NCBI GenBank assembly: GCA_004195045.1
Contig: SGBC01000004.1
Coordinates: forward strand, 216,631-280,630
Source: Candidatus Acididesulfobacter guangdongensis
GTDB taxonomy: Bacteria > SZUA-79 > Acidulodesulfobacterales > Acidulodesulfobacteraceae
DNA length: 64,000 nucleotides
Direction: 5' to 3'
Below are positions 25,476 to 34,051 of this stretch, one piece after another. Under the pieces are notes generated by a model. That model saw only the letters and a list, made by a program, of their open reading frames with translations. It did no database searches and was not told where the DNA came from. A program made the translations under genes and the position numbers. Every line of letters begins with the position of its first letter. The stretch's first letter is position 1.

Positions 25476-25652
25476 TTAATCCTGCAATAGAAAGTTATCT
25501 ACTCGGAAAAGGTGTCAGATTAATTTTTTTGCAAATATTTTCTTTGTTAATTAAACTATTTCATATGCAAAAAAATAAAATCTGACACCTTTTCCTTATA
25601 TTTTGCTTAACCGAGCAAAGAAATGCATAAATATTTTCTATTGCAGGATTAA
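25476..25652. other. Outer 18-bp inverted repeat enclosing element copy B
   Basis: TTAATCCTGCAATAGAAA at 25476-25493 and TTTCTATTGCAGGATTAA at 25635-25652 are perfect inverted repeats 141 bp apart. The 91-bp hairpin element lies between them. The position just after the cyclase stop codon suggests a former terminator or 3' hairpin, although no T tract follows. Confidence 0.6.
25505..25595. mobile_element. 91-bp hairpin element, copy B
   Basis: Same element as copy A in inverted orientation, with the ends GGAAAAGGTGTCAGATTAA and AAAATCTGACACCTTTTCC. Relative to the transcription of the gene whose 3' end it follows, it has the same orientation as copy A. No protein is encoded. Confidence 0.7.
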
Positions 25653-25762
25653 AGAAATATTCTTATATTGAAAAAAACAGTTGAATAAAGTAATATATAA
25701 TCTGAAATAACTATAAATAAACTAAATATAAAATAAACTATAAAATAAACGAGGATATAAAT

Positions 25763-26884
25763 ATGGGTATTAATATTCCCAAAGAAACGCCAGTGAATGC
25801 GGGGCAGAATATATTAGAAGTCGGACAGAACAAAATGGAGCTTGTTGATTTCAGACTTTTTAGTATTAATGAGCAGCCCAATGCGGTATTTGACAAAATT
25901 ATAAGCAATAAATCAAAAGCAGGTTTGTCCGATTTATCCGATTCTTCACGCAACGACGGTTCGTCAGAACAGCAAGGTTTAGCATCCGATAAAAGCGGCT
26001 ATTCCAGAGAAAGCAGCTTAAAGCTTTCGTTGGAGGAATACGGAGACGAAATAAATGAAGGAATATACGGAATAAATGTAGCCAAAGTCATTGAAATCAT
26101 TAAAATGCCGGAAGATATTTCTGAAGTTCCCAATAGTAATGAATTTATAGAAGGAATGTTTAATCTGAGAGGTTTTGTTGTTCCTTTAGTTAATCTGCCA
26201 AAATGGATGGGGTTAGCGGAACCGGAAAATTTAAAAAAGAAAAATTTTAAAGTTATTATTACAGAATTTAATAAAGTCAAAGTCGGCTTTATTGTCCATG
26301 AAACTACAAGAATAAGGCGTGTGTCGTGGGTTGATATCAATAAAACTGAATTGTCGTCAGTTTCTCAAGAAGATTCAAAAGTTACCGGTATAATAAAAAT
26401 AGAAAATGATGATTTGCTTCTTTTGTTAGATTTTGAATCTATCGTTGATGAACTTGGATTTTATAAAAAAGAGATAGGTGAAATAGATGCGGAAAAGAAG
26501 GAGATTGCAAGCGATATAAATGTTCTTATAATTGACGATTCTTCAACCGCAAGAAAAATGGTAAATAACGCCCTCTTGAAAGAAGGGTTTAAAACAATTA
26601 TGGCGGAAAACGGAAAAGAAGCGCTTGATGTCGTCTATTCAGGAAAATATAATATTAATGCTATAATCTGCGATGTTGAGATGCCGGTCATGGATGGTTA
26701 TACTTTCACCAAAACTATGAAGGCTGATGACAAGTACAGAGATATACCAATCATAATGCATACTTCCCTCAGCGGAACGGAAAACGAATCTAAAGGTAAA
26801 TCCTCCGGTGCCGATTTGTATATTGTTAAATTTGACCCTGTTGAATTCAACAAAGCAATTAAGACAGTGCTAAAATTAGATTGA
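25763..26884 (+). CDS. cheV: CheV-type CheW-receiver adaptor
   Basis: The 373-residue protein has an N-terminal CheW domain (about 20-235) and a response-regulator receiver domain (about 247-373). CheW features include MELVDFRLF, YGINVAKVIEIIKMPEDISEVPN, FIEGMFNLRGFVVPLVNLPKW and GFIVHETTRIRRVSW. A Ser/Asp-rich insertion of about 45 residues (38-82) interrupts the first CheW strands. The receiver starts NVLIIDDSSTARKMV, has the phospho-acceptor Asp in CDVEMPVMDG, the Thr of MHTSLSG and the Lys of YIVKFDP. CheV proteins couple receptors to CheA and adapt by phosphorylation. Other che genes are not nearby; two chemoreceptors in the window are plausible partners. A GAGG site precedes the ATG. 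Confidence 0.9.
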   Translation: MGINIPKETPVNAGQNILEVGQNKMELVDFRLFSINEQPNAVFDKIISNKSKAGLSDLSDSSRNDGSSEQQGLASDKSGYSRESSLKLSLEEYGDEINEGIYGINVAKVIEIIKMPEDISEVPNSNEFIEGMFNLRGFVVPLVNLPKWMGLAEPENLKKKNFKVIITEFNKVKVGFIVHETTRIRRVSWVDINKTELSSVSQEDSKVTGIIKIENDDLLLLLDFESIVDELGFYKKEIGEIDAEKKEIASDINVLIIDDSSTARKMVNNALLKEGFKTIMAENGKEALDVVYSGKYNINAIICDVEMPVMDGYTFTKTMKADDKYRDIPIIMHTSLSGTENESKGKSSGADLYIVKFDPVEFNKAIKTVLKLD

Positions 26885-26928
26885 TATTATAGAGAATAGA
26901 TATAATAGCGAATAGAGGGCTATTTATT

Positions 26929-27642
26929 TTGGAAATAAAAAAGCGTGTTTTTTTTATAACAGGAACAGATACGGATGTCGGCAAAACATTTGTGAGCTCC
27001 TTAATAATTAATGGCTTAAAATATTACGGCAAAAAAACTGGATATTTGAAGCCTATAGAAACAGGGGTTAAATTAAATTGCGACGGCTCAAAGAAATATA
27101 TTGACAGTTTTTTTGTTAAAAAACAATCAGATATAAAGGAAAGTTTAGAGGAGATATGTCCGTTTACTTTTGAACATCCTTTATCTCCGCACGCTGCAGC
27201 TAAATTTGAAAATAAATCGATTTGCATTAAAGATATTTTGTATAGTTTTTACGATTTGCAGAGCAATTACGATATTTTAATAGTTGAGGGAGCCGGAGGT
27301 ATGCTTGTGCCGCTTAAAAAAGGGCATTTTATGATAGATATTGCCAGATATATAGATGCTGAAGTTATAATAGTCAGCAGAGCAGGTCTTGGAATGCTGA
27401 ACCATACGTTACTGAGCATTGATTATGCTAAAAATAACAATATTAAACTTGCAGGCATTGTTATAAATAATGCAAGAAATGAAACAGATGAAAGCGTATT
27501 CTCAAATAAAGAGGTGTTGAGGGAATTTACCGATGTGCCGATAATCGGAGATATTCCGTATTTTTCGGTTGATGAACGGAAAAATTTTATCTATTTAAAA
27601 GCATTGCTTTTAAATTATATAGATTTTGACAGTATATTATGA
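26929..27642 (+). CDS. bioD: Dethiobiotin synthetase
   Basis: The product (237 residues) carries the ATP-binding loop TGTDTDVGKTFVSS near its start, GYLKPIETGV for substrate binding, CPFTFEHPLSPHAAA, and IVEGAGGMLVPL, all standard BioD features. It closes the ureido ring by adding CO2 to 7,8-diaminopelargonate with ATP. The start is TTG at 26929 with GAGGG 9 bp upstream; no ATG fits before the P-loop. Other biotin genes are not in the window. Confidence 0.9.
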   Translation: MEIKKRVFFITGTDTDVGKTFVSSLIINGLKYYGKKTGYLKPIETGVKLNCDGSKKYIDSFFVKKQSDIKESLEEICPFTFEHPLSPHAAAKFENKSICIKDILYSFYDLQSNYDILIVEGAGGMLVPLKKGHFMIDIARYIDAEVIIVSRAGLGMLNHTLLSIDYAKNNNIKLAGIVINNARNETDESVFSNKEVLREFTDVPIIGDIPYFSVDERKNFIYLKALLLNYIDFDSIL

Positions 27643-27807
27643 TAAAATAAACTATAAGGTCGGAGTGTCATCATGCTGCTGCTCGAGTTGAGAGCTGTGG
27701 CTTTTTCATTTAACTTTTTAGTTGTTTTTTCACTTTACTTTTATACTATATTTTGCAGATAAATGTATGTTCATATTTTTCTATTGCTATTACAATAAGG
27801 ATTTATT

Positions 27808-28578
27808 ATGAAATTTGGAAGATTTAGGCATAAAAAAGGGGAGATGAAAACATATTACGGAACGTTATCCCCTGAAGGAACATTCGTCAACGTCATAGAA
27901 GACTTTGATTTTTGCGATATTGATTATACAGGCAGACAGTATGAATTAACCGAGCTTGAATATTTGCCTCCTGTTCAGCCTACTAAAATTGTCGCTGTCG
28001 GTTTAAATTATAAGAATCATGCGCAGGAAATGCAAAAAAAATTACCGGAGGAACCTCTTCTTTTTATTAAACCGTCATCCAGTATTATACCTCATCTCGG
28101 CAGTATAGTAATGCCGGCTGCTTCAAAAAGGGTTGATTATGAATCTGAGCTGGCGGTAGTTATAGGTAAAACTGCAAAAAATGTTAAAAAATCAGACGCT
28201 AAAGATTTTATATTCGGTTATACCTGCTTAAATGACGTCACGGCACGGGATTTACAGGCTAAGGATATTCAATATACCAGAGCTAAAGGATTTGATACTT
28301 TTGCTCCTGTAGGTCCTTATATAGAAACAGAAATAGACAATCCCTCTAATCTTGCAATTAAAGGCTATTTAAATGCGGAATTAAAGCAATCTTCTAATAC
28401 GTCAGACCTCATATTCAGCCCTTTTGAATTAGTTGAATTTGTCTCAGGCATTATGACGCTTTATCCGGGGGACATTATTTCTACCGGAACTCCCGCAGGG
28501 ATTGGGACGTTAAATCACAAAGACATATTTGAAATTGAAATAGAAAATATCGGCACATTAAAAAACTTCGTAGAATGA
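27808..28578 (+). CDS. Fumarylacetoacetate hydrolase family enzyme
   Basis: The 256-residue protein has the FAH catalytic fold: KIVAVGLNYKNHAQEM, then LFIKPSSSIIPH, then RVDYESELAVVIGKTAKNV with metal-binding acids, then GYTCLNDVTARDLQ, and the end GDIISTGTPAGIG. Related enzymes act as acylpyruvase, oxaloacetate decarboxylase or 2-hydroxyhepta-diene-dioate isomerase; the exact reaction cannot be read from sequence. An ATG at 27844 could also serve as start, but the one at 27808 has a suitable AAGGA 7 bp upstream. It lies in the same direction as bioD and dapL. Confidence 0.85.
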   Translation: MKFGRFRHKKGEMKTYYGTLSPEGTFVNVIEDFDFCDIDYTGRQYELTELEYLPPVQPTKIVAVGLNYKNHAQEMQKKLPEEPLLFIKPSSSIIPHLGSIVMPAASKRVDYESELAVVIGKTAKNVKKSDAKDFIFGYTCLNDVTARDLQAKDIQYTRAKGFDTFAPVGPYIETEIDNPSNLAIKGYLNAELKQSSNTSDLIFSPFELVEFVSGIMTLYPGDIISTGTPAGIGTLNHKDIFEIEIENIGTLKNFVE

Positions 28579-28675
28579 AATTAAACGAATCAAAACGAAA
28601 CGCATAAATAATCTAAAAATGCCTCAGAAAACAATATTTTTAAAATTGTTAACTAATTAGGAGAAGATAATACTG

Positions 28676-29860
28676 ATGAAACATACAGACGCTGCTGACC
28701 AAAGTTCATTTAAATTTTCTGAAAGACTAAATAAGCTTCCCATTTATCTTTTTGCCGAGATTGACAGGCTAAAGCAGGAAGTTAAAGCCAAAGGGGTAGA
28801 TATTATCAGTTTCGGTATCGGCGACCCCGATTTGCCCACGCCAAAAGCTATCGTGAATGTATTGAAAGAAGAAAGCGAGATAGATATAAATCAAAAGTAT
28901 CCTTCCTATGAAGGTCTTTTAAAATTCAGAGAATCTGCCGCAAATTGGTATAGTAAAAGATTTAACGTTTCGTTGGACCCGCAAACGGAGGTTCTTTCTT
29001 TGATAGGTTCAAAAGAAGGGATAGGGCATCTTCCTCTGGCTTTCGTTAATCCCGGAGATATTGTTCTTGTTCCTGATCCGGGTTATCCTGTTTATAATGC
29101 CGGAACTATTTTTGCAGGCGGTATTCCTTATGTTATGCCTCTTAAACAGGAAAATGATTTTCTGCCGGATTTTTCTATAATTCCTGAAGACGTGCTTAAG
29201 AAGGCTAAGATTATGTTTTTAAATTATCCCAATAATCCTACTTCTGCTAAAGCCGATAAGTTTTTCTTCAATGAAGTGGTCAAACTTGCAAAAAAATATA
29301 GTTTTATAGTAGCGCATGATTTTGCATATTCTGAAGTGTTTACGGGAGATACCGAGCCTGAATCGTTTTTATCCGTCAAAGGAGCAAAAGACGTAGGTAT
29401 TGAGTTTCATTCCCTTTCTAAGACATTTAATATGACAGGATTCAGAATAGGTTTTGTTTGCGGAAATAAGCAAGTTTTAAGCGGACTGGGAGCGGTAAAG
29501 ACGAATATGGATTCCGGCGTGTTTCAGGCAATTCAGCTGGCAGGCGCATACGGTTTAGATAATGAACTTGAAGTTATTAAAGAGAATAATAAAATATACA
29601 GAAAGAGAAGAGAACTTCTTATTGAAGGACTTGAACATCTCGGTTATGATGTTTATAAATCAGATGCAACTTTTTATGTATGGACAAAAGTTCCTGCAGC
29701 AGGCGTATCATCGAAGGATTTTGCCATGTCGCTGCTTAACGATAAAGGAATTGTCGTAACCCCCGGCTCAGGTTTCGGCGAGTACGGCGAAGGATATATA
29801 AGATTCTCGCTAACCATAAGCGAAGACCGTATAAAAGAAGCTCTTGAAAGAATGGCATAA
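28676..29860 (+). CDS. dapL: LL-diaminopimelate aminotransferase
   Basis: This 394-residue class I PLP aminotransferase contains LNKLPIYLFAEIDRLK-like opening residues, SFGIGDPDLPTP, QKYPSYEGLLKFRES, LIGSKEGIGHLPLAF, FLNYPNNPTSA, AHDFAYSEV and the PLP lysine in HSLSKTFNMTGFRIGF. The combination GIGDPDLPTP and SKEGIGHLPLAF is typical of DapL, which converts tetrahydrodipicolinate to LL-diaminopimelate in one step and replaces the DapC/D/E route. It serves lysine and peptidoglycan synthesis. The ribosome-binding site is TTAGGAGA. It is 117 bp upstream of folK. Confidence 0.88.
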   Translation: MKHTDAADQSSFKFSERLNKLPIYLFAEIDRLKQEVKAKGVDIISFGIGDPDLPTPKAIVNVLKEESEIDINQKYPSYEGLLKFRESAANWYSKRFNVSLDPQTEVLSLIGSKEGIGHLPLAFVNPGDIVLVPDPGYPVYNAGTIFAGGIPYVMPLKQENDFLPDFSIIPEDVLKKAKIMFLNYPNNPTSAKADKFFFNEVVKLAKKYSFIVAHDFAYSEVFTGDTEPESFLSVKGAKDVGIEFHSLSKTFNMTGFRIGFVCGNKQVLSGLGAVKTNMDSGVFQAIQLAGAYGLDNELEVIKENNKIYRKRRELLIEGLEHLGYDVYKSDATFYVWTKVPAAGVSSKDFAMSLLNDKGIVVTPGSGFGEYGEGYIRFSLTISEDRIKEALERMA

Positions 29861-29871
29861 CTGACATTACA

Positions 29872-29975
29872 GCGTAAATACAGAACATAAATACAAAGTA
29901 TGCAAATAAAAGCATAAATAAAATACAAAGTATAAATATAAAAAACATAAATACAAAGTATAAATATAAAACATC
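29872..29975 (+). repeat. Degenerate tandem repeat between dapL and folK
   Basis: Units like ACATAAATACAAAGTATAAATATAAAA recur about three to four times with variation, filling nearly the whole spacer. The folK start follows directly without a visible ribosome-binding site. Confidence 0.65.
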
Positions 29976-29977
29976 AC

Positions 29978-30802
29978 ATGGATGTTTATCTGGGTTTAGG
30001 AAGCAATTTAGGCAACAAAGAAGTCAATTTAATTAATGCTATTTCATTAATAAATTTAATAAAATTAAATAACGGAGGAGTTTTAAAATTAATTAAAGCT
30101 TCGAGGGTATATAAAACTTCTCCGGTGGGTTTTAGCGAAGATGAATGCAAAAAAGGTGTTATTCCTGTATTTTTAAATTGCGTTGTTCTTTATAAATATG
30201 AAAATAAAATTGATAATAACTGCATCTGCAGCGACTACCTTACTACCGGCAGCAGCTATTCTGATGCCAAACCTAATCAATCGGCACTTAATTTAAGCAA
30301 TGACTATCTTACCGACAGCGACTGTTCTGACGATAACAGCTGGATTATTAAAAGCGCTGAAATTTCTGAACTTGATGATAATGATAAAATAATGACAGAT
30401 TATGCTCATCGTGATTACGAGAATATCGGTAGTGATTTGTTATTTAAAATTAAAAATATTGAGAAACTGATAGGCAGGAAGTTTGATTATAAAAATGAAG
30501 GCAAGGATTTATTTATTAAATATCGTCCAAGAGAAATAGATATCGACATACTTCTGCTTGACGAAAGGATTTTTTCGCATCCGCATCCTCCTGTATTAAA
30601 TATACCTCATAAAGAGTTAAAAAATCGTAAATTTGTTTTGCAACCATTATTAGATATAGATGAAAACATCACCGACCCATTAACTAAAAAATTATATAAA
30701 AATATACTCTCCGATTTTATCGAAACAGAAGAAGGCAAATCTCAATTCATTGAACCATACGGTGTTTTCAGCGATAACTATTTAATGATTAATAAGATAT
30801 AA
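29978..30802 (+). CDS. folK: HPPK pyrophosphokinase with acidic insertion
   Basis: The protein starts DVYLGLGSNLGNKEVNL and later reads KYRPREIDIDILLLDE, LNIPHKELKNRKFVLQPLLDI, the standard HPPK signatures. It phosphorylates 6-hydroxymethyl-dihydropterin with ATP in folate synthesis. At 274 residues it is about 110 longer than E. coli FolK. The extra part (about residues 75-155) is an Asp/Ser/Asn-rich insertion between the TSPVGF loop and the IEKLIGRK helix, in the region of the flexible catalytic loops. It resembles insertions in PurQ, PurL and PurB-PurS in this window. Confidence 0.88.
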   Translation: MDVYLGLGSNLGNKEVNLINAISLINLIKLNNGGVLKLIKASRVYKTSPVGFSEDECKKGVIPVFLNCVVLYKYENKIDNNCICSDYLTTGSSYSDAKPNQSALNLSNDYLTDSDCSDDNSWIIKSAEISELDDNDKIMTDYAHRDYENIGSDLLFKIKNIEKLIGRKFDYKNEGKDLFIKYRPREIDIDILLLDERIFSHPHPPVLNIPHKELKNRKFVLQPLLDIDENITDPLTKKLYKNILSDFIETEEGKSQFIEPYGVFSDNYLMINKI

Positions 30803-31111
30803 GTTATAACAACAAATAATTTAGACAAATAAATAATTAAGTAAGCAATTAGTAACTAACTAAATAAAAAAAGAACTTAATAATCAAAGAAATCTAATTG
30901 AGATCTCGCGTAAACAGCTGCTCATATTAATATTAAGACAATATATTATTGTTTCCTGTAAACGCCTATAGCCTTGACAGCCGTTCTATTTGTTATACTT
31001 AAACTATATATAAACATAACTATAAATGCGATAGTCCCAATTAGATTAAGATAATTTTTTATAATCAAAATAATTAAAATAATCAAATAATAATTATAAA
31101 ATTTTAGAACG
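30803..31111. other. Spacer between convergent folK and speD
   Basis: The AT-rich 309 bp show no gene. A TTGACA at 30974 is followed by TATACT at only 14 bp, too close for a good promoter. No clear terminator is seen. Confidence 0.35.
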
Positions 31112-31519
31112 CTAACGAGCGACTAGCTTCTCTTCGCAAACTACTTTATGCGGCAGCTTTTGGTCATACATTGAAATGAGACCTCTTTTGACCTCCATCA
31201 TTTGCGGTTCTAAAGACCCGAATCTTTCAATTAAAAATTGAGCAGCTACCTGCGGTTTAATTATATCCCCGCATGTAAAAATATCAACCGCAGCGTAATC
31301 ATACTCAGGCCATGTATGAATAGACAGATGCGACTCGGCAATTATGACCATTCCGCTGATACCGAACGGATTAAATTCGTGAAACTTATGTTCTACTATT
31401 GTAGCTTTTGCATTTACCGCAGCATCAAGCATAGCTGTCTCTACAAATTGTAAATCAGCAAGAATATACGGCTTGCATTTTTTTAACTCCAAAAGCAGGT
31501 GTATCCCAAGAGAATTCAT
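31112..31519 (-). CDS. speD: S-adenosylmethionine decarboxylase proenzyme
   Basis: The 135-residue protein is the short bacterial/archaeal SpeD type. The self-cleavage site is Glu62-Ser63 in AESHLSIHTWPEYDYAA; Ser63 becomes the pyruvoyl group. His68 and Cys83 (DIFTCG) are the usual processing and catalytic residues. It provides decarboxylated AdoMet for spermidine or related polyamines. No speE is in the window. The ribosome-binding site GGAGG lies 9 bp before the ATG. Confidence 0.92.
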   Translation of the reverse strand: MNSLGIHLLLELKKCKPYILADLQFVETAMLDAAVNAKATIVEHKFHEFNPFGISGMVIIAESHLSIHTWPEYDYAAVDIFTCGDIIKPQVAAQFLIERFGSLEPQMMEVKRGLISMYDQKLPHKVVCEEKLVAR

Positions 31520-31636
31520 TTTTTTTCAACCTCCATATACATTATATTAAAAAATAAAAGCACGATTTTTTATTATATTGCATACAGATAAAAATGCAAG
31601 AAGAATTTGTTAAAAAAATATATTTTTTTAAGTTTT

Positions 31637-33985
31637 TTAATTTAAAACAATAATGCTTCCGGCAACGCCGTTAAGTTTTCCGTTAAATCTTAATAGTCTG
31701 ACGGGATTATATGAGCCGGAGTTTGGATTAATTTCATATAGTGTTTTATAAAAAATGCCATGTTTTAAAACGTTGTTGATAAAAAATAAATCTCCGCTGC
31801 TGTTTTCAGATAAATTGCCGATATAGCCTCTGATGCTTGCGATATTTTTTACAGACGGCTTAACCGTATTTTCATATTTGTTTGCATATTTGTGTTTTAG
31901 ATAGCGCTGTTTAATTCTTAGCCTCAGTATATTATTATAAACATATCCGTTGTGAAAGGAATGTTTTAGCGCCCATAAGGTATTTTTATATCCGGAGACT
32001 ATCGGCATTGTTGAAGAGAATTTACCAGAAATTGCATATAAACGCTTAATATATTGATTGTTTAATCTTTTATTTAAATATTTGTTTTTAATTTCTTCAA
32101 TATAATTTACAGCGCTCCCGTTTTTAAATTTTAGTCCGCTCAGCAGCAAATTACCGTTTTTATCGAAAGTCAGATAAGAAACATAGTTTTTAAGCAGCAT
32201 TTTTTTCTGCAGAGACATAGTATGATTATTATTTATTTTAATTTTGCACAAGTAATTATTGAATGTATTTTTAGCGTATGAATATAAATACGAAATGACC
32301 CATAAGGTATTATTTCTATTGTTTACAGCAAGATTGCTCAGTATTCCTGAATTTCTCTGTTTTATAGTCAAACATTTTTTTATATCGGTTTTATTAAAAT
32401 TTTTTGACAATTTTGATAATGAGTAAACGCTTCTGATATATGTTCCTTTTAGATTTCTAACATCGGAGAAGAATAATTTATTTTTTTTACCGGATGCTTT
32501 AGACAGTATATCTATTTTTCCGCCGTAGTTAATTCCGCTGGTGAGTATAACTTTTTTAAAAAAATTATAGCCGGTGTTATTTCGGTTTGTTTTAAATTTA
32601 AAATAAACTAATGAGGTAACCGGCACGTCTTGAAATGTCATACTGTTGTCGACATATATAAACTTTAATTTTAAGGGCATATCAGGCATATCTGAGCTAT
32701 TCTTTCTATAGCTATCAATAGCAGGATAAGCAAAATCGGTATTTTTATGAAGGTGTCTGCTCTTATTCTTATTCTTATTATTCTTATTCAGTAAAGAGAT
32801 CACCTTTATAGAGTTTCTTTTATTAAGTAAATAATATTTTAAGAAATTTTTATCAGGTATAAAATTTTTAATTTTTGGATGCAGGTAATTTTTTTGTTTA
32901 AAAGCCGGTTTAATATGCGTATTTTTAATCACATCTACCATTGTGCCGTAGTTTATCTGTTTCCAGATTATCCACGCATTTCTTAAAGGAAGTTCTAAGC
33001 AGCCTAGGCTTTTATTGATGCCGTACATGCCTCTCGGAAATCCGTGTATTGCTTCTCCAAAATCAAAATAGTTTATAAAAGGAATATTTTTATCGTCATA
33101 CGGCTGATGCCAAGGCGTTTTGCCCGACATAGTGGCTTCAAAATAGCGTTCGTAGACCGGAAATATCCCGTTGTATGTCGGCGCATCGAAAACACCGGTA
33201 TTAACAAATGAAACTAAAATATTTTTTCCGTTTTTCCATAAATGCAGTGTTTTTGGAAAGGTTTTGTCAGCCCATACGACGGTCAAACCGTATTTATTTG
33301 TTTTATGATTTCTTAAATCTTTAAAAGCAGTTTTCCATACATTTTCATTAATTCTTCCGGTTATCCTGAGTTTGTTCTGATGCTGAAAATTCATTGCAGC
33401 GCCTTCCAATATAGCTGAAAAGTAATCCGGTTTCCAATCTTTTATAAAACTATCCGGCAGATTTTTCCAGCGCCATTTCCATCTGCAATATCTGTTATGT
33501 TCATATTTAATATAGATATAATTTTTACCGATGTCGGCGGCGCTAAAGGGAATACATTCTATCGGCAGATAATTTAACTTAGACATTATTACGCTGAATA
33601 AATTATTTCCTTTTCTATATATGCCGTGATAAAGATAGGGATATATAAAATTAGCCGGCATAGTGATTTTTAAACTATTTCTATGTCTGTATATATTATT
33701 AATACCATTGGTTTGCGGTTTGATTATACTCTTATTGTCGGTAGAAGCAGTATGAACGGCAGCGTCAGTCTGCTTAATTGTTGTTTCAGTTAAAGATTTT
33801 GCAGATTTTATTTTAAATATCGAAAGCGTAAAATTTTTTAAAGGAACGAATATGTTTTTCTTAAAGGTATATCTGAGTGGTTTATTGAGCATGAATGCAA
33901 TAGAAGAGCCTGTTAAAAAAAATATTATAAAAATAAAAATAATTATAAATAATTTTTTTTTAATATTTTTCCGATTGTTGTTCAT
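31637..33985 (-). CDS. Large L,D-transpeptidase (YkuD) with C-terminal extension
   Basis: The 782-residue protein has an N-terminal membrane anchor (about 11-33), a peptidoglycan-binding-like helical stretch (about 187-225; FQHQNKLRITGRINENVW), and a YkuD catalytic domain (about 232-355). The latter carries His314 in EAIHGFP and Cys329 in SLGCLELP, the catalytic pair that makes 3-3 or lipoprotein crosslinks in peptidoglycan. The remaining 400 residues are rich in Lys, Asn, Tyr and beta-type segments with NLAVNNRNNTLWVISYLY and SGYKNTLWALKHSF repeats. They suggest a beta-propeller of the quinoprotein or NHL type, but this is a guess. The product should face the periplasm. Confidence 0.8.
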   Translation of the reverse strand: MNNNRKNIKKKLFIIIFIFIIFFLTGSSIAFMLNKPLRYTFKKNIFVPLKNFTLSIFKIKSAKSLTETTIKQTDAAVHTASTDNKSIIKPQTNGINNIYRHRNSLKITMPANFIYPYLYHGIYRKGNNLFSVIMSKLNYLPIECIPFSAADIGKNYIYIKYEHNRYCRWKWRWKNLPDSFIKDWKPDYFSAILEGAAMNFQHQNKLRITGRINENVWKTAFKDLRNHKTNKYGLTVVWADKTFPKTLHLWKNGKNILVSFVNTGVFDAPTYNGIFPVYERYFEATMSGKTPWHQPYDDKNIPFINYFDFGEAIHGFPRGMYGINKSLGCLELPLRNAWIIWKQINYGTMVDVIKNTHIKPAFKQKNYLHPKIKNFIPDKNFLKYYLLNKRNSIKVISLLNKNNKNKNKSRHLHKNTDFAYPAIDSYRKNSSDMPDMPLKLKFIYVDNSMTFQDVPVTSLVYFKFKTNRNNTGYNFFKKVILTSGINYGGKIDILSKASGKKNKLFFSDVRNLKGTYIRSVYSLSKLSKNFNKTDIKKCLTIKQRNSGILSNLAVNNRNNTLWVISYLYSYAKNTFNNYLCKIKINNNHTMSLQKKMLLKNYVSYLTFDKNGNLLLSGLKFKNGSAVNYIEEIKNKYLNKRLNNQYIKRLYAISGKFSSTMPIVSGYKNTLWALKHSFHNGYVYNNILRLRIKQRYLKHKYANKYENTVKPSVKNIASIRGYIGNLSENSSGDLFFINNVLKHGIFYKTLYEINPNSGSYNPVRLLRFNGKLNGVAGSIIVLN

Positions 33986-34051
33986 TGTCGATATCGCTCA
34001 GCGCCATTATAATTTTTATTTGTTTTTATTTATTATTATTTACTGCTATTA

